Below are positions 36,028 to 48,300 of a stretch of DNA of 64,000 nucleotides, in pieces (the stretch's first letter is position 1; each line of letters starts with the position of its first letter). Under the pieces are notes generated by a model. That model was not told where the DNA came from, made no database searches, and saw only the letters and a list, made by a program, of their open reading frames with translations. The position numbers and the translations under genes were made by a program. The DNA comes from Tubiluchus corallicola (Eukaryota; Priapulida; Priapulimorpha; Priapulimorphida; Tubiluchidae), in NCBI GenBank assembly GCA_030141605.1, contig JAQGDQ010000265.1, positions 30,001 to 94,000 of the forward strand, given 5' to 3'.

Positions 36028-38298
36028 ATGACGACTGGTTTTGTTGGCGTGCCGTCTCCTGTCTTGGCGAGAAGCCTTGAGAGAGTATTAGAAGATGCTC
36101 AGTATACTGGATTGCTTAATTTATCTGGTCGGAAGCTCAAGGAATATCCGAAAATTGCAACGAAGTACGATTTATCAGACACAGTGCAAGCAGTGTTGTC
36201 TAAAAATCGTCTTGTTGAATTACCGGAGGAACTCTGTGAATATAGATGTTTGGAAAATATCAGCTGTTCTTGTAACAATATCCGCTCCATCACCGACTCG
36301 ATATCTAATTTAGAGAACCTTACACGTATTAATCTCAGTTGCAACCAGTTATCGATGATTCCCCAGGCACTATGTCACCTGCCTCTTCAAGTGCTAATAG
36401 TCAGTAATAACAAACTAGTCTCTCTACCAGAAAATATAGGAATGTTAAGCAGTCTGATGGAGCTGGATGTTAGCTGTAATGAGATCTCTCACTTGCCTCC
36501 TCAACTATGTGATATAGAATCTCTAGTGGTGCTCAATGTTAGGAAAAATTTACTAATTGATATACCCAAACACATTACCAAGTTAAAATTATTAAAACTT
36601 GACATATCAGAAAATCGTATCTCTCACCTTGACCCAGCCATCCGTTTTATTGATTCATTGGTGGATTTTTCTGTGCAAAACAATCCTTTATTGTCACCTC
36701 CTGCAAATTTATGCATACGAGGTAGAGTTCACATGTTTAAGTATTTTGAAATACTAGTAGCTAGAGAAGCAAGACGGCAGGGTATACAAACTGAGCAAGA
36801 CCTAAGGCGTTCATTTCATAAATCGTCTAGCTTGCAACCTGGAAACAGTGAGACTTCTGTAAAATCGAGGTCTTTGCAGCAAGATAAACTCCAACGTCAG
36901 ATAGTTTCTACTTCTGTAGCTGATTCGGGTTATGCCACAGCTGATAATAATAGTGATAAAAGGTGGTCTAATGAGAGTGATGAAATTGTATCTGGACTGG
37001 ATAGAGATTTAACAAAGCCAGTGCATCTTGTAGCAAGCAGCCCAGCTATTCTAGATCAAGAGTCACAAGATAAATTTACTGCTGAGCTTAACAGACAGAA
37101 AGCTAAATATGAGGAGAGAAAGAAGTTGGCTGAAAAAATTAAACTCTCAATTGGAAAACAGGGTTCTAATAAATCTTCAGAATTTTCTGTAAATGATGAT
37201 GTGCCCACAAAGATGAAACAAACGGGAAGTCTCCAAAAACATGATCATATATCTGATGCAGATTATGGTGATTTTCAGAAAGAACAAAAAGAGGAACGAG
37301 AGGAGGTGCGGCATGCTGGTTTCTCTTTGCATAAAGAGCAAAAGAATTTTATCGACGAGCCATGTGGGGATAACAAAAGGCATGTTATTTTTAAGAACCA
37401 GGAAAACAAGGGACATCCATCACAAAGAGTTGTCGCTGTTTCGGTGACAAAGAAGCAAGCTAATCCAGTGCAAAAAACATCAGCAGCCAGCATTTCTCCA
37501 ATTCCAGTACCAGTTCAACATATTGTTTCAACACCGAATTGTCGATTTGTCAGCAATACTGATAAGTGTCATAAGACAGATAACCAATCTAATTCTAGTG
37601 ATTACAATGAAGAGGAAGTTAAACTGTGCAGGGAGGCATTAACATCTCAAACGCGTCATCATGCAGAGATTACACAACGGCATTTGGAGGAGACACGTCA
37701 TCGTGTAAAGCAAATTCAAAAGGATGCAGTATTAAATTATGTGCGGAGACGTAGCCCAGAAAAATCTGCCTTGAATACTACTTCCGAAAATCTTCGAAAA
37801 CGTCAAAATTCAGCTTTAAGTGACAATGTTCAGAATTCTCTTTCGATCTGTGCAAAATCCGCAACAAGTGCTTTAACTGAAAGCCTTCTAGATGGTAAGT
37901 CTGATGGAAGTTTTACAACTCAGAGGCGCATAAATAATCAGGAATCAAAGCGTAAGCAGATAGAGCAGCTTCGTCTTACTATAGAAGCAAGATTAAAAGT
38001 TTCTCTGCCAGATGACTTATCTGCTGCTTTGACAGATGGTGTTGTTTTGTGTCATTTGGCTAACCATATTTGGCCGCGATCCGTGTCTAGCATTCACGTG
38101 CCATCGCCAGCTGTGCCAAAATTGTCTTTAGCAAAATGTCGCCGAAACATTGATAGTTTTATTTCTGCTTGTCAAAAGATAGGAGTTGCAGAAGATATGC
38201 TTTGTCTGCCACAAGATATTCTGCATGGGAGAAATCTAATACAGGTTGCATTAACAGTAGAAGAAATGATTGAGTGTTCTAAACAAACAGCATGTTAA
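36028..38298 (+). CDS. LRCH protein (leucine-rich repeats plus calponin homology domain), intronless
   Basis: A single uninterrupted frame of 756 aa. Residues about 28-235 hold roughly nine leucine-rich repeats (e.g. LTRINLSCNQLSMIPQAL, LMELDVSCNEISHLPPQL). A capping stretch NNPLLSPPANLCIRGR and FKYFEILVAREARR follow, as in LRCH1-4. A charged, low-complexity middle region comes next. About 640-750 is the atypical calponin homology domain, with SLPDDLSAALTDGVVLCHLA, IHVPSPAVPKLSLAKCRRN and ALTVEEMIE. The length matches vertebrate LRCH proteins, so it looks complete. LRCH proteins associate with the cell cortex and cytoskeleton, and LRCH1 regulates DOCK8. The absence of introns is odd, because vertebrate LRCH genes have many and the neighbours here are split. 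The frame is intact, arguing for a working gene. Confidence 0.95.
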   Translation: MTTGFVGVPSPVLARSLERVLEDAQYTGLLNLSGRKLKEYPKIATKYDLSDTVQAVLSKNRLVELPEELCEYRCLENISCSCNNIRSITDSISNLENLTRINLSCNQLSMIPQALCHLPLQVLIVSNNKLVSLPENIGMLSSLMELDVSCNEISHLPPQLCDIESLVVLNVRKNLLIDIPKHITKLKLLKLDISENRISHLDPAIRFIDSLVDFSVQNNPLLSPPANLCIRGRVHMFKYFEILVAREARRQGIQTEQDLRRSFHKSSSLQPGNSETSVKSRSLQQDKLQRQIVSTSVADSGYATADNNSDKRWSNESDEIVSGLDRDLTKPVHLVASSPAILDQESQDKFTAELNRQKAKYEERKKLAEKIKLSIGKQGSNKSSEFSVNDDVPTKMKQTGSLQKHDHISDADYGDFQKEQKEEREEVRHAGFSLHKEQKNFIDEPCGDNKRHVIFKNQENKGHPSQRVVAVSVTKKQANPVQKTSAASISPIPVPVQHIVSTPNCRFVSNTDKCHKTDNQSNSSDYNEEEVKLCREALTSQTRHHAEITQRHLEETRHRVKQIQKDAVLNYVRRRSPEKSALNTTSENLRKRQNSALSDNVQNSLSICAKSATSALTESLLDGKSDGSFTTQRRINNQESKRKQIEQLRLTIEARLKVSLPDDLSAALTDGVVLCHLANHIWPRSVSSIHVPSPAVPKLSLAKCRRNIDSFISACQKIGVAEDMLCLPQDILHGRNLIQVALTVEEMIECSKQTAC

Positions 38299-41200
38299 AA
38301 GTTGCAGTGGATTGCATTTTAGACTGAAGTTGTTGCAATTGCACTTGCATAACAAGTTATTGCCTGCATGACTATTATTTTTAATATTGTTTTAAAGCTC
38401 AAAGATACCTTTGTGTCAAATGGGCTTTTGTCAATGTTTCATGATTAATTTTAACATATAATCTGACAGCGAGGTACATATAAGTCGGTGTCCATTCATT
38501 GTTATTTAAACCCTGTTAATCTACCCTTTTGTGAATTTTTGTAACATTTGTACATAATGTGTACTTATGTATATAATGAATGATATATAATTTATGCAAA
38601 ACCAGTACTACGAAATTGGCCACTGGAAAAGGAATTAATGATGTCGAATTGTGATATATGCCTATTTTGCCACTGATTAATGATGTACTAATTTAAAAGG
38701 TATACTGTACTTTATTTGCTCCATATTGCATTTTAAGTAATGTACTATATAGTGTATGTGCTCTACTTTGTATCATACTTTATACAGTTATGATTGTATT
38801 TTAGCTCAGTCAGTTTATTTTTAAATTTAGTGGATACCTTGCTGTGCTTCTTGTCCAGTTACAAATTTAAATAATGTCAGTTTTTAAAGGAAGGGCTCAA
38901 AATTCTGCCTTTGGTTTATAATACATGTATAAAGGAGATTTTTTATTTGTTAGCTGGGAAGCACAGTCAGTAAATTGACTGGAAAAGTTGAGCTGTAATA
39001 AATTTCCGTCAATCATTTCTTTGCCTTCAAAACTGTAACTAAAGGAAAAGTCTTACAATAATGAAATTGATATCCTGTTGAAAAAACTGTAAAGTGAAAA
39101 CCGTATAGTTGTTTATAGGTTTGCTGTTTTGATGATCATAATTACTTACGTATTTAGAACATTTTTGGGAAGAACTAGACATAAATTTCTATTGTAGTTA
39201 TTAGCTTTTATACCCCATTGTTTTTATATACCTGGGTACAGATGGTTAAATTCTCTTTGTAAAATGTTAATACATTTACTGTGATGACTGATGAAGGTTC
39301 GTTTGCTTTTAAGGTTAATAAGCAAAATTTTTATGTTCGTCTAGATGTTTAGTGCTTCCTGCATTAATGCTGGGTTGTGTTTTAAAGCACATACTAACAG
39401 TGCTTTAATCGTGAGTATTACTCTACTCGGAAGAGTAAAAGTTTTGCAACACCTCGCGTTCACACATCGAGAAGCTGACCGAAACCTGTACATGCAATGA
39501 TTTGAATTATAATACCAATGGCAACTTAACTACCTTCAGTGTTGCAATTTCATAAAAATATGAATTACAACTGCACAAATGCCCAAGAACTAGTAATTGT
39601 ATATTTGTGCTTTAATTAAATTGCCTATTGTATTGACTGTTAACGTTTTCTTTTCAATTTGACTATGATAATGATTTGTATATTGAGCATAACTTAAAAT
39701 TTTCTAAATCTATTGTGCAACAACAGAGCACTTATTTAAAGTTTCTTACAAATTTTGTTTCTTTCCTTTTCCTAGTAATTACCGAACTTGCTGTTGCTTA
39801 ATTATAGATGGGCTGTTGTCTAACCTATTTACGTGACTTGAGTTTAATTGAGTCACGTAAGCGAGCAAGTTTCATGATGTCTAATCAACGGTCAGAAATT
39901 GTAATCGATTAGGTTTATTCCTGGATTGGAGAACTGCTGAGGCACTTTTATGAAAATATCCATTGTAATTTGTTCAGTCTGTAATGTAAAAATGCTTTAA
40001 TTTGATCGCAACACTGTACCTCTAAAGGCTGCATTTTTAACTTGCTGTATGCTGTTCAATTCACATGTTGGTGTAAAATTTATTGACTTTTAAAAATTGA
40101 CAAAACCTTAGTTTATGCACAGATCATTGCTTTACACTTTGGCATTTTTAATGCAATTGTGATTAGAATTGTTGTTTTAACTTTAGCATAAGCTTTATTC
40201 TGTTCGCTTTCAAATTTCAGTGTGCCTATGAGTAACACAATCGTTTATGCACAAATACACTAACTTCTGTGCTTTAAAAAATAAGACTTATATCAGACTC
40301 CACACATCGGTGAGATGAATAGAATTTTTTTTGCTCTTCAACATGAAACTCGCAGTTAATTAAAATAATCATTCATAATGAAATAGACTTACACAGTGCA
40401 TATGTGATCGTATTTCACTGGTTTTCTCTGTAGTTTTCGTGAGGGAAACTTGATTAGGTCCTACGTGTTCTCATGTTCTGATATTTGATTGTAAAATGGC
40501 TTTCCATAAGCATGCGCTGTTTACTAGTTCAAACTTCTGCAGCCTAAATAATGTTCATGCAAAAATAGCTATCTAGTTTTTTGTAAGAACTCATTATACT
40601 TTTGATGGAAATTAACAGTGCACGACTTTAATTGCACGTGGTGCTTATCACACTTAATACCTAATTCTAACATTTATTGCGAACATTGAAATAAGCCTAA
40701 GTTCCCCGAAGGGTTGGCTATGCAACATCGGTGATACCTTGGCATGGTTTTTGTTGCGCCGCCTGATATATTGCTTTATTTGATTTATTTGTGTGGTGAC
40801 ATTGTGATCGCATACAAATTATCATAACAAATGACTTCCTTTGAGTCTTGTCCTCCTGTTGACATGATGTTTCGTGCAAGAAAAGAATTGTTCTACAAGA
40901 TTATACATCATCAAATTTGCCGTAAATTCAAAATTTCTGCCATTTATAACTACAGCATATCATTTATATAATTTCACCAACCTTTGCAAAACAATACATG
41001 TTATCCGAAAAATGGTTTAATAAAGATTAACATACACTCTTACGGTCACTACTTACATGAAACGATAGAAAGGTAAACAACTGTGCAGAAGTTATGTACA
41101 ATTGCATACTTTGTGTATCTTGAGAGGAGCTAAAAACCCTCTGGAAAAGAACCGATGTTTGTTATATTTATATGCAGATATGATAATCAATATTGGTCTA

Positions 41201-42327
41201 TGTAACAATTTGAACAGATAAAATGTGAAGAGAATCTGAACATACCCTGTACATTCATTTTAGAGCTGTTTGAATTTTATAGCTATTTTCTTATTGCACA
41301 TTGTTTCAACGATGAAAGCTAAGTTTGTACTGTTGTCAGAAGTTAATAGCAAGATATTTTTTTGGGTTAAGCCTGTATCGTTTTTCAGGCAGTTGACATT
41401 TTGTATAGATGATTGCTAACCTCTGTATATATGTCCCTGATTTTGAGCCCCAGAATGTTGTCTGAACCTGGTTAAAAGTAACAATAAATTATCATTTTGA
41501 CAGACAATAATAGCTGGGTTATAATTATTAAATATAATCACGGTCATTTGAACTTCTGGTTTTGCTGTTCTTGGTAATAGTGAGGCATGATCTTGCACAT
41601 CTGTATTAGATCAGCATTATTTGAAGTGAATACACTGTGAAACATTGTTCAAAGTCGAAACACTACAATATTTAAAAAACATGCTTTTGTGTACGTGTGT
41701 ATCATGCATTCAGTACGGGACTAACTATTGTGTGGAAATCAGAGTTCCGGTGAATAAGAAATTATTACAAAACTAAACACACGGATTGTTACAAAAACTG
41801 ATTTACATCACAAATTCTGCAGAAGACTGAAAACGAATAAACTGACTTCTCTGAACTAAAGCAATAATATGTAGTGCAACATAACATTAGCTATATTAGT
41901 GGAGGAAATTGAACTAAAAACCATAATTAATGGAAGATAGAACAAGCTTCATAGTTTCGAACAAAAAAAACTTTTATAAGTTTTGAGATTTTGGATGCAA
42001 AATTTGTTGGTAGAGCGTATTTGTAACTTAATACATATGGCTGTGGTATCTAGAAAATTACCATGAGGCATCTTTGCACATGAGACAACTCTGAACCGTC
42101 ATCAGGCCTGGTGTCCAGCCCATGTCCTGATGGATGTGAAAAAAGGACGTATAAGTAAATCTAAACCATAGTTTCAATACTATGGCACCCCCAGGGGAGA
42201 CATATTTTTTTGGAACTTATTTCCCACAAAATTTGATTTTTTTCAACAGTTTTAAGTACATATTGTTTTTTTAATGTGTTGCTTTATTTTTGTAATTCAT
42301 TGATTTTTTTTATTTGTATTTTTGTAG
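38299..42327. other. LRCH 3' UTR, spacer and unrecognised 5' part of FIGNL1
   Basis: AT-rich with no open frame I recognise. The first coding exon(s) and promoter of the FIGNL1-like gene should lie here, since the exon at 42328 begins in mid-codon, but I could not identify a match to the family's N-terminus. Confidence 0.5.
38997..39002 (+). promoter_or_regulatory. Candidate poly(A) signal of the LRCH gene
   Basis: AATAAA about 700 bp after the stop at 38298, in AT-rich 3' flank. Another AATAAA is at 41019-41024. Confidence 0.4.
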
Positions 42328-45300
42328 CATCAATCAAACATCTGCTAAGAAGCTTCTCGCTGAACTGCTGAAGCAGTTTAACTTAATAAATACAATTGAC
42401 AAATTACCACAGCAGAATAATGAGGAAAAAACACCGGATCAAGGTATGCCAACATAGTTCTTCAGTTTGCTGCTTATAACATTCTGTGTTAAAAAAGAAC
42501 TTGTCATCCTTAGTTGAATTTGCCACTCAGTCTTCAGATTTCCATACATCTTCTGTCAGTGTGGTAAATACTTATGGACAGTATGGCAGAAGAAATCACC
42601 CAGAACTGATATTGAACCCATTGATCTCATATCCATTCACTGCCTAGACTCCATTCACAATTACTACTACACTGTAAAAATTTAAAATCAGTGGTTGTGT
42701 AGTTCATGTGGTGCATGTATTGCAATAGAAATATGTATTGAATGCCACTGCATCAGAACACGTATAAAATTCTACCAGAGTGATCTGATTAGGGTGGGGA
42801 TATCTATTGACATTATTCATACATTGCTGAAGTTTCATAAGTTGTAATATTGGAAAATATAATATTGACCAAATATTGCTGTGATAAAGCAGCTTGATTT
42901 GAAAGCTTTGAGAGTATGGCTGGTATTGTGTAAGCTTACTTAGGAAGTAGGAACTTCTTTAGATGTTTTGAAGTTACTTGGGACATGTCATGCATAATAA
43001 TGCACTCCCTTAACACCTGAAAATGAGTTATGGCAACTCCATTTCATCTCCTAATTTATAGAAGTTTGTTAAATTTTGTAGGTCGTTGTTTGGATGTGCG
43101 TGTTGAAAGTCACGGTCAGTTAGTTGAGCAACCCATCTCTTGCAGCACCTCTGAAATGCACGAAGAACCCAAAATTGATGTGAATAATAAGAAACTTGAT
43201 GTGCATAATGTAGTTGGTGAAGTGGAGCAATGTGAACAACCAAGTTGTAGCAAAATGCTTCAGGATAGCTCAGTTAGTAGGAGTCGTAAGCGCAAGGCAG
43301 ATGACGATGGATTTGGTAAATTGTTCAGTGAACCTGAATGAATTGGCCTTTTTGTTTTACGTTGATCAAATCTAAGTCTTTGGTTAGTTCAGCGTTCAAA
43401 CAGGTATTGACTGGGTCCTTACGCTGTGTGAACAGTCACTTTAAACATTTCTGTAGCTATCAAACAAAAGTTCATATTAAAAACTATCAAAAACAACAGC
43501 TACAAAGCATACATAGAGTGCTTTTATCATTACCATAAATTTTTTTACAAAATGTTTTTCACTTATTGGGTTATTTGTATACAGCTTGTGATGTCAAATG
43601 ATGCCTCCATGTCTATTTCAAAACCATAATGAATAGCAAATGACAGTGCTTCATTAACCAGCTAATGTAGCACTCCATCAGAGTAGTATGTACATATTTT
43701 CAGGCACTGCAGCATGAATTTGTTCGTTTTGTTAACAATTTGACTCAAATTGGTACTGTTTGTGTGGTGTAATAAAGATGTAAATTAGTGTTTCTTATTT
43801 ATCATAGTACCATTATGAATTACTTGATCACACTTGGTCTTATGGAAACTGATTATAGTCCATTTTACATGGCTATTTATCATTTCAGGTACAATATATC
43901 GAGATCAAAATTTTATTTGTTCAAATTACCAATTAAAACAAACTGTTCGAGGGGGTGATAATGAAGAAAACAAACTTAGACATGCTAGTGATGTAAAAGT
44001 AGTGGAATTGTATAACAATGAGGATGCATTGAAAGAAGAAAAACAGTCTAGCAGAGATCGGCCATATTCTGTTTTTAGAACTGCTGGAGAACAATTGGTG
44101 AGAGCAACTGCTTTAGTATGACTTCCAACTGCAAATTTTTGGGGTACTTGCTTGTGATGTGATTCTTATAAACAGATTTTTATTACCATGAAGTCGGCCT
44201 CGTTTTTACTGTAATTCGTTTTACCATTTACCCATTGTGAAGCGAACGATGCATATTTTAAATTTTCACAAAAAATTTAGCTCTGTGACACATGTAACAT
44301 TGTATCTGTTAATAGTTAGTTTATTAACATCATTTCGGGAGCAGAAAACAAAGTTTACATAGAATATTCGTGCATTATTGGTGATTGGCGTGTTTTGTCA
44401 TTTGTGGCCGAAAAAATCTCAGTAAATTAGTAACCCAATGCATAGCATTCTGAACTAGTTAATTTGTTTCATTTCTTGTATTGCCCTCTACTATTTGTTT
44501 CTTTTGGATGAGTTTATATACGTATCTGAATGGCTCTTCAGCTTTTTAGCCAATAGCAGAGAACTGTTTTCGTTCTCTGTGGAACCTGTTCTTTGCCGGC
44601 ATTAAGCACGTTCGAGCGAAAATGTTTTGTGTTTCGTTTGTCATTAGACTAATCTTAAAGAACTAGGCTCGGAACTGTCATGCTTACGATGAAAACAAAA
44701 CGAGCTAATTAACAGAAATCATCAACAGCTTTTTGGCTACCATTTTTTAGTGTGCACATCGATTTATATGTGTGCACAATTTTAAACAAATAACGAACAA
44801 ATGACCCTGCGAAAAATGAGGAAAGGAGGCTGATAGTATTTATTTTGATCAACAAAAGTTAACAGATTGAAGTTGAATGACCATGAGACATCATGGCAGA
44901 ACATTTGGCAGTGTGTCAGCACTCTATGTTGGAAACGAATTTTAGACTAATTGAAGTGCAAGTGTTGAAAATTTATGTTTACGACACTCGTAAGTAATGT
45001 ACTGTTTCACTTGTGTGTGCTTTGTATTGTAGAACTCACATAATCAGAAAAAGGAAAGATCATGCACATCAGGTAGCCCTGGGCTGACTAAACAATATCT
45101 TTATGGAGGCAACTCAAAATCACTTGGGACTAGGTATTTATATAAATGCAAATGTCAAAGAACTGCACCAGCACCATTGACTCGCAGGCTAGATAATATA
45201 TACACATTGTTGCATCATCAAGTATTTGATTATACCGGTAGATGTCGACTTACAGACGTCGGTTTACGACCTATGCGACTTGTGACTTTACGAACCACCC

Positions 45301-48300
45301 GCAACTTGATTAATTATACAAATTAGACTATAACTCGTATATTTCTTTCTATTTTTTTAAATAAACTAACTTTCAGTTGGTATCTGTTTGGCAAATTAAA
45401 CGTAGGCGCCACCAAATTTTGTGAGTACATCAACACACAACATCTTCCGTGTAGTGCACCGCTAGAATATACGGGTCTGACCTGCGTCCAATTCGTCTTA
45501 CGGCCAGTCCGCTGGTCTCGACTGTAATTGTAAGATGACGACTACCTGTACTGCCTGACTGACCAAAATTTGCAAGTAAGGGGCAGAATCATGAGCTTAC
45601 TACTGTTGAGTTCCAAACCTAATAATAAACTTGGAATTTCAATGATTGGTTGTAAAAACATTTGCAAACAATTTTACTTAATCGTGAAGCTTTTGAAGAA
45701 AATTTCTGGAAAATTATAGTATCAAATGTAAACGATAAATGTATTAAAAGACGAGAATCACAGATCAATATTTCAGAAACCTAAAGGTAGCCATTTTCAA
45801 GAATATTTTCAAGTTTAAAGCTTAATGTGAGTCAAGGCTATAATGGATTGAATAACTTTTCTTGATCATTGTTGTTAAGTTCAGTTAACTTATCTTGTTT
45901 CAGGCGAGGATTTGTTCCTCCAGTCAATCGATTGGAAAATGACAGGTATGAAACTTGCTTCAAAATTGTCTACAGTTTTCTTGAGAAGCGTGTTTTTTTT
46001 TGCATGGGAGCCTATGAAATAAGACTTATTCGTTGAGCAATGTGCAAGTAGTGTTTTAGTGGGTTTTCTTTAATTAAGTCAACACAAGAATATTTGAAAT
46101 AGTATTTTGACGTCATTAAATTTCATTTTACATTTTGTTTCTCTGCATGCTAGGCACTTTGGTAAAATACTAGGTTTGTAAGTACATAACTATATTTTTA
46201 ACATATAGTCTATACCAGTAATTATTATAAATCACTTTGCTAAATTGATTAGGTTTTAGGCTCTAAATGGTTTCATAAGTAAACTAATCTGTTTACTAAG
46301 CTAACCAAACAGTTTGCTATCATGTTATTACCATAGAAAGAATACCATACATACATTGCCATTCACTACATACGTTTTGAGATGTAAATGAAACATCACA
46401 ACAGTAGCAGTTCTAAATACTGGTGCAAAAAGTGATACATAACCGTGCCAATTACTTGTACTACAATTGGTTTAATGATTATCAATGAAATTTGATGCTT
46501 GAAAAGTGTTCAGATTTCTAAAGCAGAACCTGTAGCAACAGAACTGCTGCACAGAATGCGTGTCTAGGAATTTGCTCATGTATTTGTAAAAAAAAACACT
46601 GCACAGAAGATTTCTTAGTCATTCGTCCTCATAAAAGATTTTGGTGAAGAGCTGTATTTGTTAGTCATTTTCCAATTGCCAAAACAAATCCAGCTGAAGT
46701 TACAAGTCACAACACCTGTAAACACCTGTTATAAAACACCTGTAACACATTATTGCTTAAGTCATTTAGCTAGACAAATTGCTAGAAAAAAGGCATTGCT
46801 GCATTAACTTATAATATATATGGTAAATATTATTGACAGATTTTTGTGATACCTTTTGGCAACTTAGCATAAATAGCTATAAACAATAATGAAACTTAAC
46901 CATGGGATTCGTGCCTCTGCATTATTGGATTTAACAGTAAAGTGGCATTGTATATCCATAGTTCAACACCGCTGTGTTTCAGTTTTTATTTGGTTATCTA
47001 GAAATGGTTGCATGCTGGTTCGAGACAAACACGAAATAGGAGATGGAGGGAATGAAGAACAGGAATTTGATGAGCGTCTCAAAAATATTGAACCGAAGAT
47101 GATTAGCCGCATACAAGCTGAGGTAGGATTCATCATGCTGGTTTCCTAATAATTGGGTTTGGTGGATTCAAGTGTACCTGTAGATGAGCATATGGTGTTT
47201 TAGTTGTTTTTCTTTCAGTCAACATTTAATAACATCTTTGCATCAAACTGAAGATCAAAAATAACATTTCCACATCATTAAATTTCTTTCGCCATTTATT
47301 TTCTATGCATGCTAGAAAAGCATTCAGATGTATTGCAAGAAGTCTGCAACCTTCGGTGCCAGTTCTCTAGAATTTGCAAAGAACCATAATGGAAAACAAC
47401 AGACATCAGATTTGAGTACATTGTTTTTTCTGTTATTTATTTATGCAACTAACCAAATGAATCTATTGTATTACAATAATTCGAAATAAATTATGTGTAT
47501 AATAAACACAGATACCCAAGCATACATGCAGATGCACATAGGAAACACCAAGTACTGATGCATGAACATGAACACAACTTATGGACCTCCAATTTTCCAT
47601 TTCAAAATTGACCAAATTCTGTTTCAAGGCATGCTCGTCACAGAAATTAAAAGCTGCATGGTCCTATAACTAGAATTTATCATCAATTTATGTAACGTGT
47701 GACAGATTATAAATAAAAAAATAAATTCTTATATGAATTAGCTATGTAGTCTATCAGGCATTTGCGTTTGGCTTTGCAGGACATAAGAACGTCAATATTT
47801 AATTTGCACGTTAACAATATCTCATCATATTTGTATCATCGGGAAATTTCCTGGCTCTTCCCAAGCACACACACACACACATCAACATCACGAGACTGTG
47901 CAGATCGTTTTACTTTTTTGGCTGAACATCACTGGCATCGACCATTTTAAAAGTTGGACTAAACATCCAACATTTCTTGTGTCAAAAAGAGAGTGAAAGG
48001 ACGTAGTGGGTGTGCAAGTTGCATAAAAAACTCCAGGATGAACTTCTAACAAGGTCGAGAAAGGCTGAAAAACTGCTTTGTTTTGCTGAAAAGTAACTAT
48101 TGAAGTAAATTTCCTTTCTAGCACGCGTTGAATTTACGGAAAAGTCCGAAATCAGGCCAATTCCATTTTTCATAGCTATTTTGATCTCACGTGCCCATTT
48201 CCGTGAATTCCGTACATTTTGAATGATTGCGGAAAATCTGAGGCCCTAAACTTAGTGTAGTTCTAATTCTTGTAAATGTATTGGGCTGTTGGCTAAACAT

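Noticed and set aside
37177-37493. Several short frames on both strands within LRCH
   Set aside because: Shadows of the 756-codon LRCH frame.
47867-47880. Short CA run
   Set aside because: Too short to list as a separate feature of interest.
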